A DNA stretch of 64,000 nucleotides from Aureisphaera sp963669405 (GCA_963669405.2 CAXXHF010000002.1:1240001-1304000); one strand, 5' to 3'; shown: positions 36,699 through 45,437, counted from the first letter of the stretch. Translations and numbers: made by a program. The notes: generated by a model not told the origin, from the letters alone.

Positions 36699-37232
36699 TT
36701 AGAGAGGTAAAGCTTTTACAAGCTCCAGTATTTTGGTGAGTGTTCGGTAATTTCTGGCAGTTGCTGGCACTCCCAATTTTTTCTCAAACCAATTATTACT
36801 AAGCTTGGCCTTACCGTATCCGGTACTGCAATAGAAATAGATGCATTGAGGGGAGATATGAAATTCTTCATTGGGATACGAAATCTGTGAAGCTATTTCA
36901 ATATTCTCTTGAGAAGGAACCGTATACAGTAAGCTAAAATAGCTTTTCACTTTTTTATCATCGTCAAAAGGACATTGAGATAGAACGTCTTCAATTTCTG
37001 ATGGGGTTCTTACAAAAACAGGTACTTCCCAACCATAGGAATCTAAAATTGCTTTTTCAATTTTTGAAGCGAATACTTCTCCTTCTGAAGTAAAAACCAC
37101 ATTTCCGCTTTGTATATAGCTTTGTACATTTTGAAAGCCCAAGGATTCAAATAACTCCCGGAGGTCAACCATCTTTATTTTCTTCTGGCCTCCTACATTA
37201 ATTCCTCTAAGAAAAGCAATGTATGTTTTCAT
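36699..37232 (-). CDS. DUF1697 protein
   Basis: A 177-aa cytosolic protein. The DUF1697 signature is clear: YIAFLRGINVGGQKKIKM, LRELFESLGFQNVQSYIQSG and NVVFTSE. The family has ferredoxin-like folds of unknown function. It starts 3 bp after the BaiN-type gene on the same strand, so the two may be co-transcribed. Confidence 0.9.
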   Translation of the reverse strand: MKTYIAFLRGINVGGQKKIKMVDLRELFESLGFQNVQSYIQSGNVVFTSEGEVFASKIEKAILDSYGWEVPVFVRTPSEIEDVLSQCPFDDDKKVKSYFSLLYTVPSQENIEIASQISYPNEEFHISPQCIYFYCSTGYGKAKLSNNWFEKKLGVPATARNYRTLTKILELVKALPL

Positions 37233-37235
37233 AGT

Positions 37236-38462
37236 CTATCGAGTTAATGATTGTGCAACCATATATCCTCCTGTCCAGGCATTCTGAAAGTTGAACCCTC
37301 CTGTTATGGCATCTACATTAAGGATTTCTCCTGCAAAAAAAAGATCTGGAAGCAATTTGCTTTCAAAGCTCTTAAAATTAACTTCCTTTAGGTCAATACC
37401 TCCTGCCGTAACAAACTCTTCTTTAAAAGTGCTCTTCCCATCTACCTGAAAAGTGCACTCCGTAAGTTGCTCAGCCAATTCCAGTAATTTCTTTTTAGAA
37501 ATATCTGCCCAGATTTCAGAAGTGTCTATTCCAGATACCTCAACCAAGCGTTGCCAAAGCCGTTTAGGGACTTCAAACTGCGGATATTTAGCGATTGTTT
37601 GTTTCGGATTTTTTTGTTTCAACAGCATCAAATCCTCCAAGGCTTCTTCTTTCAAAGTACCATTCAGCCAATTTACAAGAATGGAAAACCTATACTTCAT
37701 AGGTTCTAAAAGACGTGCCCCCCAAGCAGATAATTTTAAAATAGCGGGGCCGCTCATACCCCAATGGGTAATTAAAAGTGGGCCTTCGCTTTCTAAAAGC
37801 ACCTTGTTGGTATCTGAAAGTACTTTTACAGTAGCCTCTTTACTGAGTCCTTGTAAGTTGGAAATCCGTTCATCTTTTATATTGAATGTAAACAACGATG
37901 GAACCGGAGTAATGATATGATGTCCCAGCTCTTTCAACAATCCCCAAATCTTAGGATTGCTGCCCGTAGCCAACACCAATTTTTTGGCAAAGAATTTGTC
38001 AGATTGAGTAGTAACCTGCCAACCTTCTTCCGTTTGAGTAATTTCCTTAACAGAATGATTCTTAAGGATAGACACCCCCAATCGTTTGGCTTCAGAAAGA
38101 AAACAATCTATAATGGTCTGCGAACTATCTGAAACCGGGAACATTCTGCCGTCTTCTTCCATCTTAAGTTCTATCCCTCTTTGTTCAAACCAAGCTATCG
38201 TATCTCCTGTCATAAACGTATGAAAAGGACCCAACAATTCCTTTTCACCGCGAGGATAGTTTCTGGATAATTCTTGAGGCATGAATTCTGCATGGGTTAC
38301 ATTGCAACGCCCCCCGCCAGAAACCTTCACTTTGGTAAGGACTTCTTTTCCCCGTTCTAAAATAGCAATAGTAAGTTGCGGTGCATTTTCGGCAGCATTA
38401 ATAGCCGTAAAAAAACCTGCAGCGCCTCCACCTATTACAAGTATATCAAAAGATGTTTCCAC
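37236..38462 (-). CDS. BaiN/HI0933-type NAD(P)/FAD-dependent oxidoreductase
   Basis: A 408-aa flavoprotein. The FAD motif LVIGGGAAGFFTAINAAEN starts at residue 9, and KVSGGGRCNVTHAEF is diagnostic for the HI0933/BaiN/YhiN family. The C-terminal FAGEILNVDAITGGFNFQNA closes the FAD site. Apart from BaiN in bile acid reduction, members have no known substrate. The gene is coupled to a DUF1697 gene. Confidence 0.9.
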   Translation of the reverse strand: METSFDILVIGGGAAGFFTAINAAENAPQLTIAILERGKEVLTKVKVSGGGRCNVTHAEFMPQELSRNYPRGEKELLGPFHTFMTGDTIAWFEQRGIELKMEEDGRMFPVSDSSQTIIDCFLSEAKRLGVSILKNHSVKEITQTEEGWQVTTQSDKFFAKKLVLATGSNPKIWGLLKELGHHIITPVPSLFTFNIKDERISNLQGLSKEATVKVLSDTNKVLLESEGPLLITHWGMSGPAILKLSAWGARLLEPMKYRFSILVNWLNGTLKEEALEDLMLLKQKNPKQTIAKYPQFEVPKRLWQRLVEVSGIDTSEIWADISKKKLLELAEQLTECTFQVDGKSTFKEEFVTAGGIDLKEVNFKSFESKLLPDLFFAGEILNVDAITGGFNFQNAWTGGYMVAQSLTR

Positions 38463-38551
38463 AGATCAAAAGTAGCTATATTTTTAAGTGGAGACACGTA
38501 CATAAAAATATTTTGTAAATTTCCTCATACTAACAACAAAACCAATTAGTT

Positions 38552-38965
38552 ATGTTTTCAAAAGCAAATCTCATTAGCACCATTGTAACTGCCATTTGGG
38601 GCATGGGTGGTGGATTCCTTTTATGGGGAATTATTGCAGAACCTCTTATGGCAGACAATATGCTCATACCAAACCTCGTAAAAGAACAACCTGACATGGT
38701 ATTTCTCGCCTTGGGGTGTTTAATCCAAGCCTTCGGGTTTTCTAGTATCTACCGCAAATTTGGCATGGATAATTATGGTACTGCTAGCGGACTCAATATG
38801 GGTATCCTCACCGGGATAATGATAGGTCTGGGTGAAAAATTAATTGACTACGCTACTGCAAATATGATGGATATGCAGGGAACGCTTATCAATTTTGTAA
38901 TCTATATCGTCTTCTTTGGGGTTACAGGACTACTGGCCGGACTCATTTATAAAAAAATGGCATAA
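38552..38965 (+). CDS. Four-helix membrane protein of unknown function
   Basis: A 137-aa hydrophobic protein with helices at about residues 8-30, 50-68, 82-100 and 112-132 (FVIYIVFFGVTGLLAGLIY). I recognise no enzyme motif. It stands alone, divergent from the BaiN-type gene, and ends at a good terminator. Confidence 0.75.
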   Translation: MFSKANLISTIVTAIWGMGGGFLLWGIIAEPLMADNMLIPNLVKEQPDMVFLALGCLIQAFGFSSIYRKFGMDNYGTASGLNMGILTGIMIGLGEKLIDYATANMMDMQGTLINFVIYIVFFGVTGLLAGLIYKKMA

Positions 38966-38982
38966 AACAGATCATAAATAAG

Positions 38983-39009
38983 AAAGCCTCAGCAATGCTG
39001 GGGCTTTTT
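38983..39009 (+). terminator. Intrinsic terminator
   Basis: The stem AAAGCCTCAGC / GCTGGGGCTTT with an AAT loop is followed by a T run. It ends the small membrane-protein gene. Confidence 0.9.
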
Positions 39010-39102
39010 TTATATCCGCTGTGACTACGTAAAAAATTATAAGAATAAAGTGTCATATTTGAGAAGCTTTGGTAACTAAAATAGTAGAGAGACGCTTTAA
39101 CC

Positions 39103-39609
39103 ATGACAAAAGAACGTGAAACCATATTTCTTAATGCCTTAGAAGAAAATCAGGAGAAGCTGTATAGAATTTGCTCCATTTATTCTGAAGACAGTGAAGA
39201 CGCCAAAGACCTTTTTCAAGAGGTTCTGATCCATGTTTGGAAGTCAATGAACACATTTAAGGGCAATTCTACGATAGGCACATGGATGTTTAGAGTTGCC
39301 TTAAATGTTTGCCTTCGTTTCAAATCTAAAAACACCAAGCATCAGAGTCGTCTAATAAAGTTAGATAGTATTACTATTTCCCATTTTAGGTCAGCAGCAG
39401 ATAACGAAGAGGGAAACGAAAAACTAAAAGCACTAAGAAGGTGTATCAAAAAATTGAGTGAAAGTGATAAGGCGTTGGTAGCACTTTATTTAGAGGGCCT
39501 TGCTTATAAGGAAATTTCAAGTATTCTGGGATTGTCTGAAAACCATATCGCAGTAAAGGTGAAGCGAATTAAATTAAAATTGTTGAATTGTATAAATGAA
39601 ATAGTATGA
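39103..39609 (+). CDS. ECF RNA polymerase sigma factor
   Basis: A 168-aa sigma factor. Region 2 reads DSEDAKDLFQEVLIHVWKSM and TWMFRVALNVCLRF; region 4 reads YKEISSILGLSENHIAVKVK. A weak -7 box (CATATTTG, one mismatch) lies 42-49 nt before the start codon. The next gene overlaps it by 4 nt (ATGA) and probably encodes its membrane regulator. This is the third ECF factor in the window. Confidence 0.92.
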   Translation: MTKERETIFLNALEENQEKLYRICSIYSEDSEDAKDLFQEVLIHVWKSMNTFKGNSTIGTWMFRVALNVCLRFKSKNTKHQSRLIKLDSITISHFRSAADNEEGNEKLKALRRCIKKLSESDKALVALYLEGLAYKEISSILGLSENHIAVKVKRIKLKLLNCINEIV

Positions 39610-40196
39610 TAGAAGATGAATTGATTAGAATCTGGCAATCGTCAAGCAATCAAGAACGTATAAAATTCGAAAAATCGAAATTGATGATAGAATTGCAATC
39701 AAGTTTAGTGAGGTTACATAGATGGTGGAAATATCTAGAACTTGTGGAGGTGATTTCTGCAATTATTGGTATTCTGGCATTTGGTTTCATAGTTTATTGG
39801 GTTCCTTTTACTACTACTAAAATTGCATCTGTCTTACTCATAATCTTTTTGAGTAATATATTAATTCAGCTGTTTGGCTTAAAAAAGAACAAACCCAATG
39901 ATCTGGATGAAAACTACCTTGAATATCTTAAAAAGACTAGGAAGTATCTTGAAGCCCAAAAGAGATTGCTTGAAACTTCCGTTTATTGGGTAGTATTACC
40001 CATTTATCCCATATTGCTGCTCTTTTTTATGGGTTTTTGGCATATCCCTGAAAAACGCTTTATAATAGTCATTACTTATTTGGTGGCCATAGGAATGGGC
40101 GTTTACGGATATTTTTTAAATAAAAGAAGAGTGAAAAATGAAATCGCTCCAAGAATAGATAGGGTTGATGAATTGATAAGGGAACTAAAGGGTTAG
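39606..40196 (+). CDS. Multi-pass membrane protein coupled to sigma factor
   Basis: A 196-aa protein. The N-terminal cytosolic part (about 45 residues) has an IWQSSSNQERIKFEKSKL pattern. Helices lie at about residues 49-67, 72-90, 123-143 and 150-170. No zinc finger is present. Its coupling to the ECF gene suggests an anti-sigma role, a type common in Bacteroidota with four-helix membrane partners. This is inferred from position. Confidence 0.72.
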   Translation: MIEDELIRIWQSSSNQERIKFEKSKLMIELQSSLVRLHRWWKYLELVEVISAIIGILAFGFIVYWVPFTTTKIASVLLIIFLSNILIQLFGLKKNKPNDLDENYLEYLKKTRKYLEAQKRLLETSVYWVVLPIYPILLLFFMGFWHIPEKRFIIVITYLVAIGMGVYGYFLNKRRVKNEIAPRIDRVDELIRELKG

Positions 40197-40298
40197 AGTC
40201 AAAGCTCACACAACCGCCCGTTTTAATTGTGCTTATACCTTGCTGCCACTGGTGTTTTCTCTTAACATGAAACACCCATTATTTCATCATTGACATTG

Positions 40299-40688
40299 CT
40301 AAGTCAGGATATTGATTAAGCAAAAAATATTTAATCCACCCAACACTATTTCGGTAACCAATCCTTGAATTATCAATTTATTTGGCTTGCCGTCAATACC
40401 AAGACTGAGTAACCTTCCTATGGCATAACCTCCAAAAATTAAGACTGCAACAACAAATGAAGTAAGTGTTAATCGTGGAACTATAGTCCCCAACAGAACA
40501 ATTATTCCTCCAATCATCATAACAGAGCTCATTCCCCTAACTTCACTTAAAGTGTTTACTTCGTTTTCAAGTTTAATTCCAGAATTCTTTAAATAGTTTT
40601 TTATGGGGTTACTGAGTCTTAATAACCCTGCTGCGACAAATAATAACAGTCCTGAAATGGATAGTACTATGATGTTAAAAATTTCCAT
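40299..40688 (-). CDS. Membrane protein of unknown function
   Basis: A 129-aa protein from the ATG starting MEIFNIIVLS; a longer start 13 codons upstream would add polar residues before the first helix. Four helices are predicted by hydrophobicity, with KNSGIKLENEVNTLSEVRGM between helices 1 and 2. I do not recognise the family with confidence; the layout recalls DUF4345-type proteins. The WYL regulator gene lies 71 bp upstream on the same strand. Confidence 0.65.
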   Translation of the reverse strand: MEIFNIIVLSISGLLLFVAAGLLRLSNPIKNYLKNSGIKLENEVNTLSEVRGMSSVMMIGGIIVLLGTIVPRLTLTSFVVAVLIFGGYAIGRLLSLGIDGKPNKLIIQGLVTEIVLGGLNIFCLINILT

Positions 40689-40759
40689 TTTGTTTGCTTT
40701 TTTAATGTTTATGATGCAAACATACATGGGGGGTGCGACAGAAGTGTGTCAGGGGTATT

Positions 40760-41452
40760 TTAGGTCTTCACATATTTTTCAAAATACTTTTGCATGGTCA
40801 TGTCATGCTGCGTAAATGTATCGCCTTGAACAACCAATTTTTCTATATAATCAATTCGAAATACTCGAAAATCTTCTCTCAACCTGCAAAAGGCAATAAG
40901 CAAAAAGTTTCCATTGGTGCTGTATATGGCAAAAGGTTCAATATCCCTGGTGCTCCGCTCACCTTTGGAGGAAACATATTCTACCCTTAAGACTTGGAAA
41001 TTGATAATAGCAGACTGGATCTTCATTAAATTATTACTCGACCTTTCCCGGTTGTGATTACCGCCAAAGGAAACTCTATCTGACAGTAGGTCTGCATTTC
41101 CTTTTTGTGAATACCTTAAAATGGACTTTATTTTCTCAATGGCACTGGATACATTTTCGCTAAATGATTGGTCTTTATTAATAAGAGCCAGTTGCTCCAC
41201 GGTAATTAGGGCATTGGCTTCATCTTCTGTAAATAAAACAGGGGGCAGATGGTAACCCTCCATGATAGAATAGCCTTTGCCTTCTTCCGTTACTATGGGG
41301 ATTCCAGATTTTTCGAGCGTGCGAATATCACGGTAAATAGTCCGTACACTCACATGGTGTTTTTCTGCTAAGTAGTTTGCGGTGATCAATCTTTTAGATT
41401 GTAACTGAGTAATAATAGCAGTTAATCTTGCAAGTCTTGGCTTTTCTTCCAT
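40760..41452 (-). CDS. YafY-type HTH/WYL-domain transcriptional regulator
   Basis: A 230-aa regulator. The N-terminal HTH_11 motif reads ITANYLAEKHHVSVRTIYRD, then IRTLEKSGIPI. A WYL domain covers about residues 140-220, with IEPFAIYSTNGNFLLIAFCR and the FRVFRIDYIEKL strand. WYL domains bind nucleotides or nucleic acids, and such regulators often neighbour defence genes. Here it sits at the left border of the accessory island. Its closest probable target is the small membrane-protein gene downstream. Confidence 0.88.
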   Translation of the reverse strand: MEEKPRLARLTAIITQLQSKRLITANYLAEKHHVSVRTIYRDIRTLEKSGIPIVTEEGKGYSIMEGYHLPPVLFTEDEANALITVEQLALINKDQSFSENVSSAIEKIKSILRYSQKGNADLLSDRVSFGGNHNRERSSNNLMKIQSAIINFQVLRVEYVSSKGERSTRDIEPFAIYSTNGNFLLIAFCRLREDFRVFRIDYIEKLVVQGDTFTQHDMTMQKYFEKYVKT

Positions 41453-41531
41453 TTTGGTCTCGTATAACTGTCAGTTATGGTTTTTTGAGTTAAGCACTGG
41501 CTTTAGCAAGCCTGAGTGCATTTAAACGTCG

Positions 41532-42101
41532 TTATTTCTTCTTTCCAATAAACAGTAATGAATCTCCATCTTCAAACTCTTGGTATTCTTCCAGAAGTAA
41601 AATTTCAAAATAGGGCTGAAACAACATTCTTACGCTTTCATTTGTCTGGTAGTTAACAAGTAACCCTTTAAATATCTCATCTCCTTCACCTTTCCAAAAG
41701 GAATGGCAAATTATTCCATTAGCATTCAATAAATCTACTTGTCTTAGAATGGATTTCCTTACTTCTTCGTCTGATAAATGTTGCAGGACTTTATTTGAAT
41801 ATATGCCATCAAATTTCTTGTCAGTCCTTAGTGTTATTGCATCTAGATGTAAAAATTCATCTTTTACGTTGTTACTAATTAATCGGTTTAGAAATTCTGA
41901 TGAAAAATCTGACCCAACAACTCTATACTCTTTCTTCAATATTTTAAAATCAGTTCCAGGTCCAGAACCAATCTCAAGCAGCATTGAATTAGATGGCAAG
42001 TAATGATGCAACTTCTTAATCAATTGCCCTCCATGAACATCCTTAGCCAATTTAATATATTCTTCTACAGACTCTTTTGTCTTGTAATACTGGTCTTTCA
42101 T
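41532..42101 (-). CDS. Class I SAM-dependent methyltransferase
   Basis: A 189-aa protein from the ATG starting MKDQYYKTKESVEEY; an upstream in-frame ATG adds 14 residues with no family support. Motif I is MLLEIGSGPGTDF (near residue 42), followed by VVGSDFSSEFL and FDGIYSNKVLQHL. These match the Methyltransf_11/25 group. The substrate is unknown. Just beyond its start, the first copy of the island's flanking repeat begins. Confidence 0.85.
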   Translation of the reverse strand: MKDQYYKTKESVEEYIKLAKDVHGGQLIKKLHHYLPSNSMLLEIGSGPGTDFKILKKEYRVVGSDFSSEFLNRLISNNVKDEFLHLDAITLRTDKKFDGIYSNKVLQHLSDEEVRKSILRQVDLLNANGIICHSFWKGEGDEIFKGLLVNYQTNESVRMLFQPYFEILLLEEYQEFEDGDSLLFIGKKK

Positions 42102-42186
42102 GTTTTCAGATTCTAAATACCGGTTTTGTCCTGCTCTATACAAGTTTGCCTCATCAGTCTACAACGATTTATTATTGTATAAAACC

Positions 42187-42280
42187 CGAGGAGCTATATA
42201 AAGTTAGTTTATTTCTACAAATAGCAGGAGTGGTTTGTCGTAAAACCTACTTATAAAGCCTATAAAAAGGGATAGAAGCC
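42187..42280 (+). repeat. Left copy of the direct repeat flanking the retron island
   Basis: Aligns by eye over about 90 bp with 46473-46569. Shared blocks include CTATA-AAGTTA, TTTCT.CAAATA, GGTTTG.CGTAAAAC and AGAAGCC, all in the same order and orientation. It ends in one unit resembling the 21-bp array beside the right copy (42260-42280). The remaining 110 bp before the HEPN-like gene hold no recognised feature. Confidence 0.65.
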
Positions 42281-42390
42281 AATGGTCTTGGCTATGATTT
42301 CGTTGTGGAAAATTCCGCATAATTCCTTTCCGGTGTAGCTGAAAGAAAGCAAACTTGCGTTAAATTATAGCCGTTGCTGGTTGTAGTTTT

Positions 42391-42825
42391 TTAATTAGTT
42401 AAGTTCAATATATTTATTGACAAAACCGAAAAAGAATGCACTATTTTGGTTCTAAATGTAAATCGTGTGTATTTTGTTCCATCCAGACTTTCCAAGATAT
42501 TTGAAGACCAAGACCCAAGTTCACCATTCCTAATATCAAATAGTAATTCATGAGCAAGTTTGTTCCTTAACTTGTTTAATTCTGTCAGCGAACTGATTAC
42601 TATTTTTTTATTCTTGTTGTTATCAAAGTTGATTTTATTTAAAACAGAAATTTTTCTATAAAAAGAAAAATTCTCATAATTTTTAATATTATTTCTTTCA
42701 AGTAAAATATCCAAAACCTTTTCTAAAAGTAAGTGTCCTTTTAGTAGAATAAGCTCTAAATCAGTTTTACTATCAAGGTGTCCCCAAACTGCCCATTCCA
42801 CCAAAGGGTCAATCTTCTTTTCCAA
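42391..42825 (-). CDS. HEPN-like small protein with RNKLAH motif
   Basis: A 144-aa, mainly helical protein. The segment TELNKLRNKLAHELLFDI contains R87-x4-H92, the Rx4-6H signature of HEPN ribonucleases and related Abi/DUF4145-type proteins. It is the last gene of a minus-strand operon with a PIN-like gene and two small proteins. The combination of two RNase-like folds in an AT-rich island next to a retron suggests defence or toxin-antitoxin function. The family cannot be named more exactly, and HEPN assignment rests on the short motif. Confidence 0.6.
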   Translation of the reverse strand: MEKKIDPLVEWAVWGHLDSKTDLELILLKGHLLLEKVLDILLERNNIKNYENFSFYRKISVLNKINFDNNKNKKIVISSLTELNKLRNKLAHELLFDIRNGELGSWSSNILESLDGTKYTRFTFRTKIVHSFSVLSINILNLTN

Positions 42826-42891
42826 TTAACTTTAATTAGATGTATTTGATTCTATGTAACCTAGATTGTCATTCATAGTGTCAAGTTTGTC

Positions 42892-43056
42892 TCAAATTTT
42901 CTCAAGTTTATCTTCTACATTGTATAAACTTGTTTCACTTGGGATGTTAGAATAAATTGAACCTAATTCACTAACAATTTCTTTAAATAATTTTTCACTT
43001 ATAATTTTAATATTTCCAAAATTAAAATCAAATAGTATACCTTTGAATTCTTTCAT
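42892..43056 (-). CDS. Small protein, possibly truncated by an in-frame TGA
   Basis: A 54-aa ORF (MKEFKGILFDFNFGNIKIIS to VEDKLEKI) that starts 29 nt inside the 3' end of the PIN-like gene. After its TGA stop (42892-42894) the same frame continues for 19 codons (DKLDTMNDNLGYIESNTSN) to a TAA at 42832, 7 nt before the HEPN-like ATG. The heptad pattern runs through the stop, so the intact gene was probably 74 codons with, for example, Trp at that site. No match to a known family. Confidence 0.45.
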   Translation of the reverse strand: MKEFKGILFDFNFGNIKIISEKLFKEIVSELGSIYSNIPSETSLYNVEDKLEKI

Positions 43057-43495
43057 TTCTATTTTTCACTAAATCATAAACTCTAATTCCATTAGCAATA
43101 GCGTAGTCTGAAAGACTTGAATCTGATGTGATTAAAAGTTCACATTCTGATGAATATTCTAACAAAAGTGAATCGGTTAAGCCCAAATCAAAAAAACCAT
43201 AACTTTTTGTAGCTGTTTCAGATTCTAAAAATTTTTCAGTTGTTAGTTTTATTATATTCGTTAGCTCTTCCACATATTTGTCCTTGTGACTTTTGTTAAA
43301 GCCATTTAACAAATTATCCACTTCTGTCCAAACATTTGGTAAAACCACAAGATGTTGAATATCGCCAATAAAAGAAATAAGGTCATGAAAATCTTGTTCC
43401 TCATAAATTGAAGTTCTTTTATGGGTTTTAAATAAATTAGGGTCGACTACTCCAATTAAAAGTATGATTAGTGCATTAGTATCAATTAGTTTCAT
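43028..43495 (-). CDS. PIN-like domain protein (putative RNase)
   Basis: A 155-aa protein with the four acidic residues of a PIN nuclease spaced as expected: D5 (KLIDTNALI), E58 (VWTEVDNLL), D108 (GLTDSLLLE) and D125 (LITSDSSLSDYA). It overlaps the upstream 90-aa gene by 4 nt. PIN proteins act as toxins (VapC) or RNA-processing enzymes. The upstream small protein is the natural candidate for a partner or antitoxin, but it is not a recognisable VapB. Confidence 0.78.
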   Translation of the reverse strand: MKLIDTNALIILLIGVVDPNLFKTHKRTSIYEEQDFHDLISFIGDIQHLVVLPNVWTEVDNLLNGFNKSHKDKYVEELTNIIKLTTEKFLESETATKSYGFFDLGLTDSLLLEYSSECELLITSDSSLSDYAIANGIRVYDLVKNRNERIQRYTI

Positions 43496-43764
43496 TCTTT
43501 CTCATAGATGTAGAAGCCGATAACATTTTTTTCTTCATCTATTTTTAGTCTTTTGTAAATTCTAAAATATTGAAATTCAGCAGTTATTGCAGCTAATGGT
43601 GATGCTTTTTTGTTAGTGTTTTCAACTAAATAAGACACCACTATATCCCAAATTTTATCTCTATTTAAATATTCGGCCTGTTCCAATCGAAAATCTGGAT
43701 TTTTTAGTGGTGACAAATCTCTTAATTGAGTTTTAGCTATTTTAAGTAGTTCTCTTAATTCCAT
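43492..43764 (-). CDS. Small protein coupled to the PIN-like gene
   Basis: A 90-aa protein, MELRELLKIAKTQLRDL at the start, with a helical N-half and a beta-like C-half (YFRIYKRLKIDEEKNV). Its stop overlaps the PIN-like start (ATGA). I see no AbrB, RHH or Phd fold signature, so an antitoxin role rests only on gene order. Confidence 0.6.
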   Translation of the reverse strand: MELRELLKIAKTQLRDLSPLKNPDFRLEQAEYLNRDKIWDIVVSYLVENTNKKASPLAAITAEFQYFRIYKRLKIDEEKNVIGFYIYEKE

Positions 43765-43884
43765 TTTTTTTTAATATACAGCAACGATCTCGTGCATTAA
43801 ACGTAAAGTATAAAAGATGTTAACATCCCAGTTTATCAAATACCATTGATTTATATTATATACTTTCACTTTAGTATCTTCTCC

Positions 43885-44937
43885 CTATGTTTCATATACA
43901 TCTTTACCTGCTGGCTTTCCTAATGCATATAAATGTTTCTTATATTCAATAAATTCTTTGTCTTTAGGGTTTATTGTCAATAAATAGTTGATTTTTCCGA
44001 TCAGATGCTTAAGGTAATTATGTCGGGTTTCATTTATTCTTTCTAAATGACTTTCCAAGCTAAATTTTTGAATATAGAACATTTCGTTTCTAATTTTATT
44101 TCTTTTAACTTTCGGTATTTGTGCTTTTTTATTCACGACTATTCCAGAAATAATTTGTGGTTGATTTTGTTTCATTAAATTGATTTTTTCATTATTCAAT
44201 TTCAACCCTAATTTCTTAAGTTCTGTTCTAACTAATTTAATTAATACAGTTTTTTTAATATCACCAGAAAAGGCCAAATCATCAGCATATCTAGTGTATT
44301 TCAAGTCGTTTTCAGCACAGTACTTTGATATTTTATTATCAAAACCTATTAGTATTATGTTAGAAATACAAGGGCTAGTAGGTGCTCCCTGGGGCAGTTC
44401 CCCTTCTAAGAAACATAATTTTGTTAAAAGATTAGAGATTAGTTTTGAATATCCAATTTCCAAAAAAATATTCTCAACAAGATTAAACGAAATTGTATTA
44501 AAAAACTTCTTGATATCAAGTGTCAGAACCATTTTTTCATTTGTATGATATCTAACGTGATCTTTTATACTTCTATTAGGAACATAACCTTTTGCATATC
44601 TACTAACTTTATGTTTATATAAAATATTGGTTAATATCCAATTTTGGATTTCTTTTAAACTTGGAAGTGGTTCTAATAGAATTCTAGTGCCTCCATTTTT
44701 TTTAGTAATGGTAAACTCTCGATAAAAATGTTTAGAATATAGAACAGCTCTTTTTAAGTAAGTTTTGTTGTAGCCAACTAGAGAGCTTAAATGAGAGGTG
44801 TTGTAAATTATTGGGAATCCTTTAGATAAAATCGGTTCAGCATATTTTAGACACTTCTGAATGTTATCTTCTGAATAGCCACTATCAATTGCCTTTTCAG
44901 TAAATCGTTTGCTATACTTGTTAAAATTACTCTCCAT
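43885..44937 (-). CDS. Retron reverse transcriptase
   Basis: A 350-aa reverse transcriptase. Palm motifs: TLDIKKFFNTIS (D141), LPQGAPTSPCISN (183-189), RYADDLAFSG (YADD 217-220) and the late SGIVVNKKAQIPK. The retron-type N-terminal NxxH element is present as YNTSHLSSLVGYNK, and ISG stands in the place of the VTG motif. It has no maturase (X) or endonuclease domain, against a group II intron. Immediately upstream lies a structured RNA with complementary ends, and further upstream two accessory genes; together these form a complete retron. Confidence 0.92.
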   Translation of the reverse strand: MESNFNKYSKRFTEKAIDSGYSEDNIQKCLKYAEPILSKGFPIIYNTSHLSSLVGYNKTYLKRAVLYSKHFYREFTITKKNGGTRILLEPLPSLKEIQNWILTNILYKHKVSRYAKGYVPNRSIKDHVRYHTNEKMVLTLDIKKFFNTISFNLVENIFLEIGYSKLISNLLTKLCFLEGELPQGAPTSPCISNIILIGFDNKISKYCAENDLKYTRYADDLAFSGDIKKTVLIKLVRTELKKLGLKLNNEKINLMKQNQPQIISGIVVNKKAQIPKVKRNKIRNEMFYIQKFSLESHLERINETRHNYLKHLIGKINYLLTINPKDKEFIEYKKHLYALGKPAGKDVYET

Positions 44938-44943
44938 TTAATA

Positions 44944-45123
44944 AATCCTTATGAGCGGGGGACTACTCAGAGCCCCCGTTCGGAATAAAGCAGATTTTAA
45001 AATTTAAATATTCGAGGGTTTTCGGAGAAAATCCCGAGGATTTTAAATTTTAAAAGCTGCTTAAGCTTGAAATTATGTTCGCAATAAGGGTAAGTGACGT
45101 CACCACCCAATTTCATATGGATT
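44944..45123 (-). ncRNA. Retron msr-msd RNA
   Basis: About 180 nt between the winged-helix gene and the RT. The ends are complementary: a1 AATCCATATGA (45123-45113) pairs with a2 TCATAAGGATT (44954-44944) except for one position. Inside, in transcript order: a hairpin closed by GAAATT/AATTTC that contains GGGT-GGTGACGTCAC-TTACCC; a long AT-rich hairpin from GCAG to CTGC whose 14-bp TTTTAAAATTTAAA/TTTAAATTTTAAAA core is perfect (45061-44991); and a CGGGGG/CCCCCG hairpin. The long stem is the expected msd. A G at the a1 edge (ATGAAA) is a candidate branching nucleotide. Confidence 0.85.
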
Positions 45124-45437
45124 CAAAAATGAATTTCATTTTGATTAGGCAAAAATATAAAATCTTTTTCCAGTTTAGGAATTTTACTTTTATTTTCTCC
45201 TTCTATCCATAAGTTCTTTTGTTGCTTTTTTATTAGTATTCTACCATCGTTTAAATATTTATTACCTGATTCGGTTAGCTTTATTTTTAGTTCATCATAA
45301 ATAATTAATTCTTCGCGGACAAGTATATCAAGTAATTCTGAAATGTTTTTATACGTTAGACCTTCTCGGGTTAACTGTTTTATGTTTCCTTTGCTTTTAA
45401 TTAAATGAAGTAGCAATATTTTATTTTTCATACTCAT
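45123..45437 (-). CDS. Retron-associated winged-helix protein
   Basis: A 104-aa protein. KNKILLLHLIKSKGNIKQLT followed by LTYKNISELLDILVREEL and a beta wing (IIYDELKIKLTESGNKYL) gives a winged-helix fold. It overlaps the upstream PRTase-like gene by 4 nt, and its last codons touch the a1 end of the retron RNA. In tripartite retrons such small DNA-binding-like proteins accompany the effector and are thought to contact msDNA. Confidence 0.75.
   Translation of the reverse strand: MSMKNKILLLHLIKSKGNIKQLTREGLTYKNISELLDILVREELIIYDELKIKLTESGNKYLNDGRILIKKQQKNLWIEGENKSKIPKLEKDFIFLPNQNEIHF

Noticed and set aside
42360..43810. Integron-like attC sites (CAGCAACG near 42380 and 43790)
   Set aside because: The two cores are in opposite orientation, the paired RYYYAAC/GTTRRRY arms are not complete, and no integron integrase is present.
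43885..44937. Group II intron reverse transcriptase
   Set aside because: There is no maturase X domain or HNH domain and no domain V-like RNA downstream, and the complementary-ended RNA lies upstream as in retrons.
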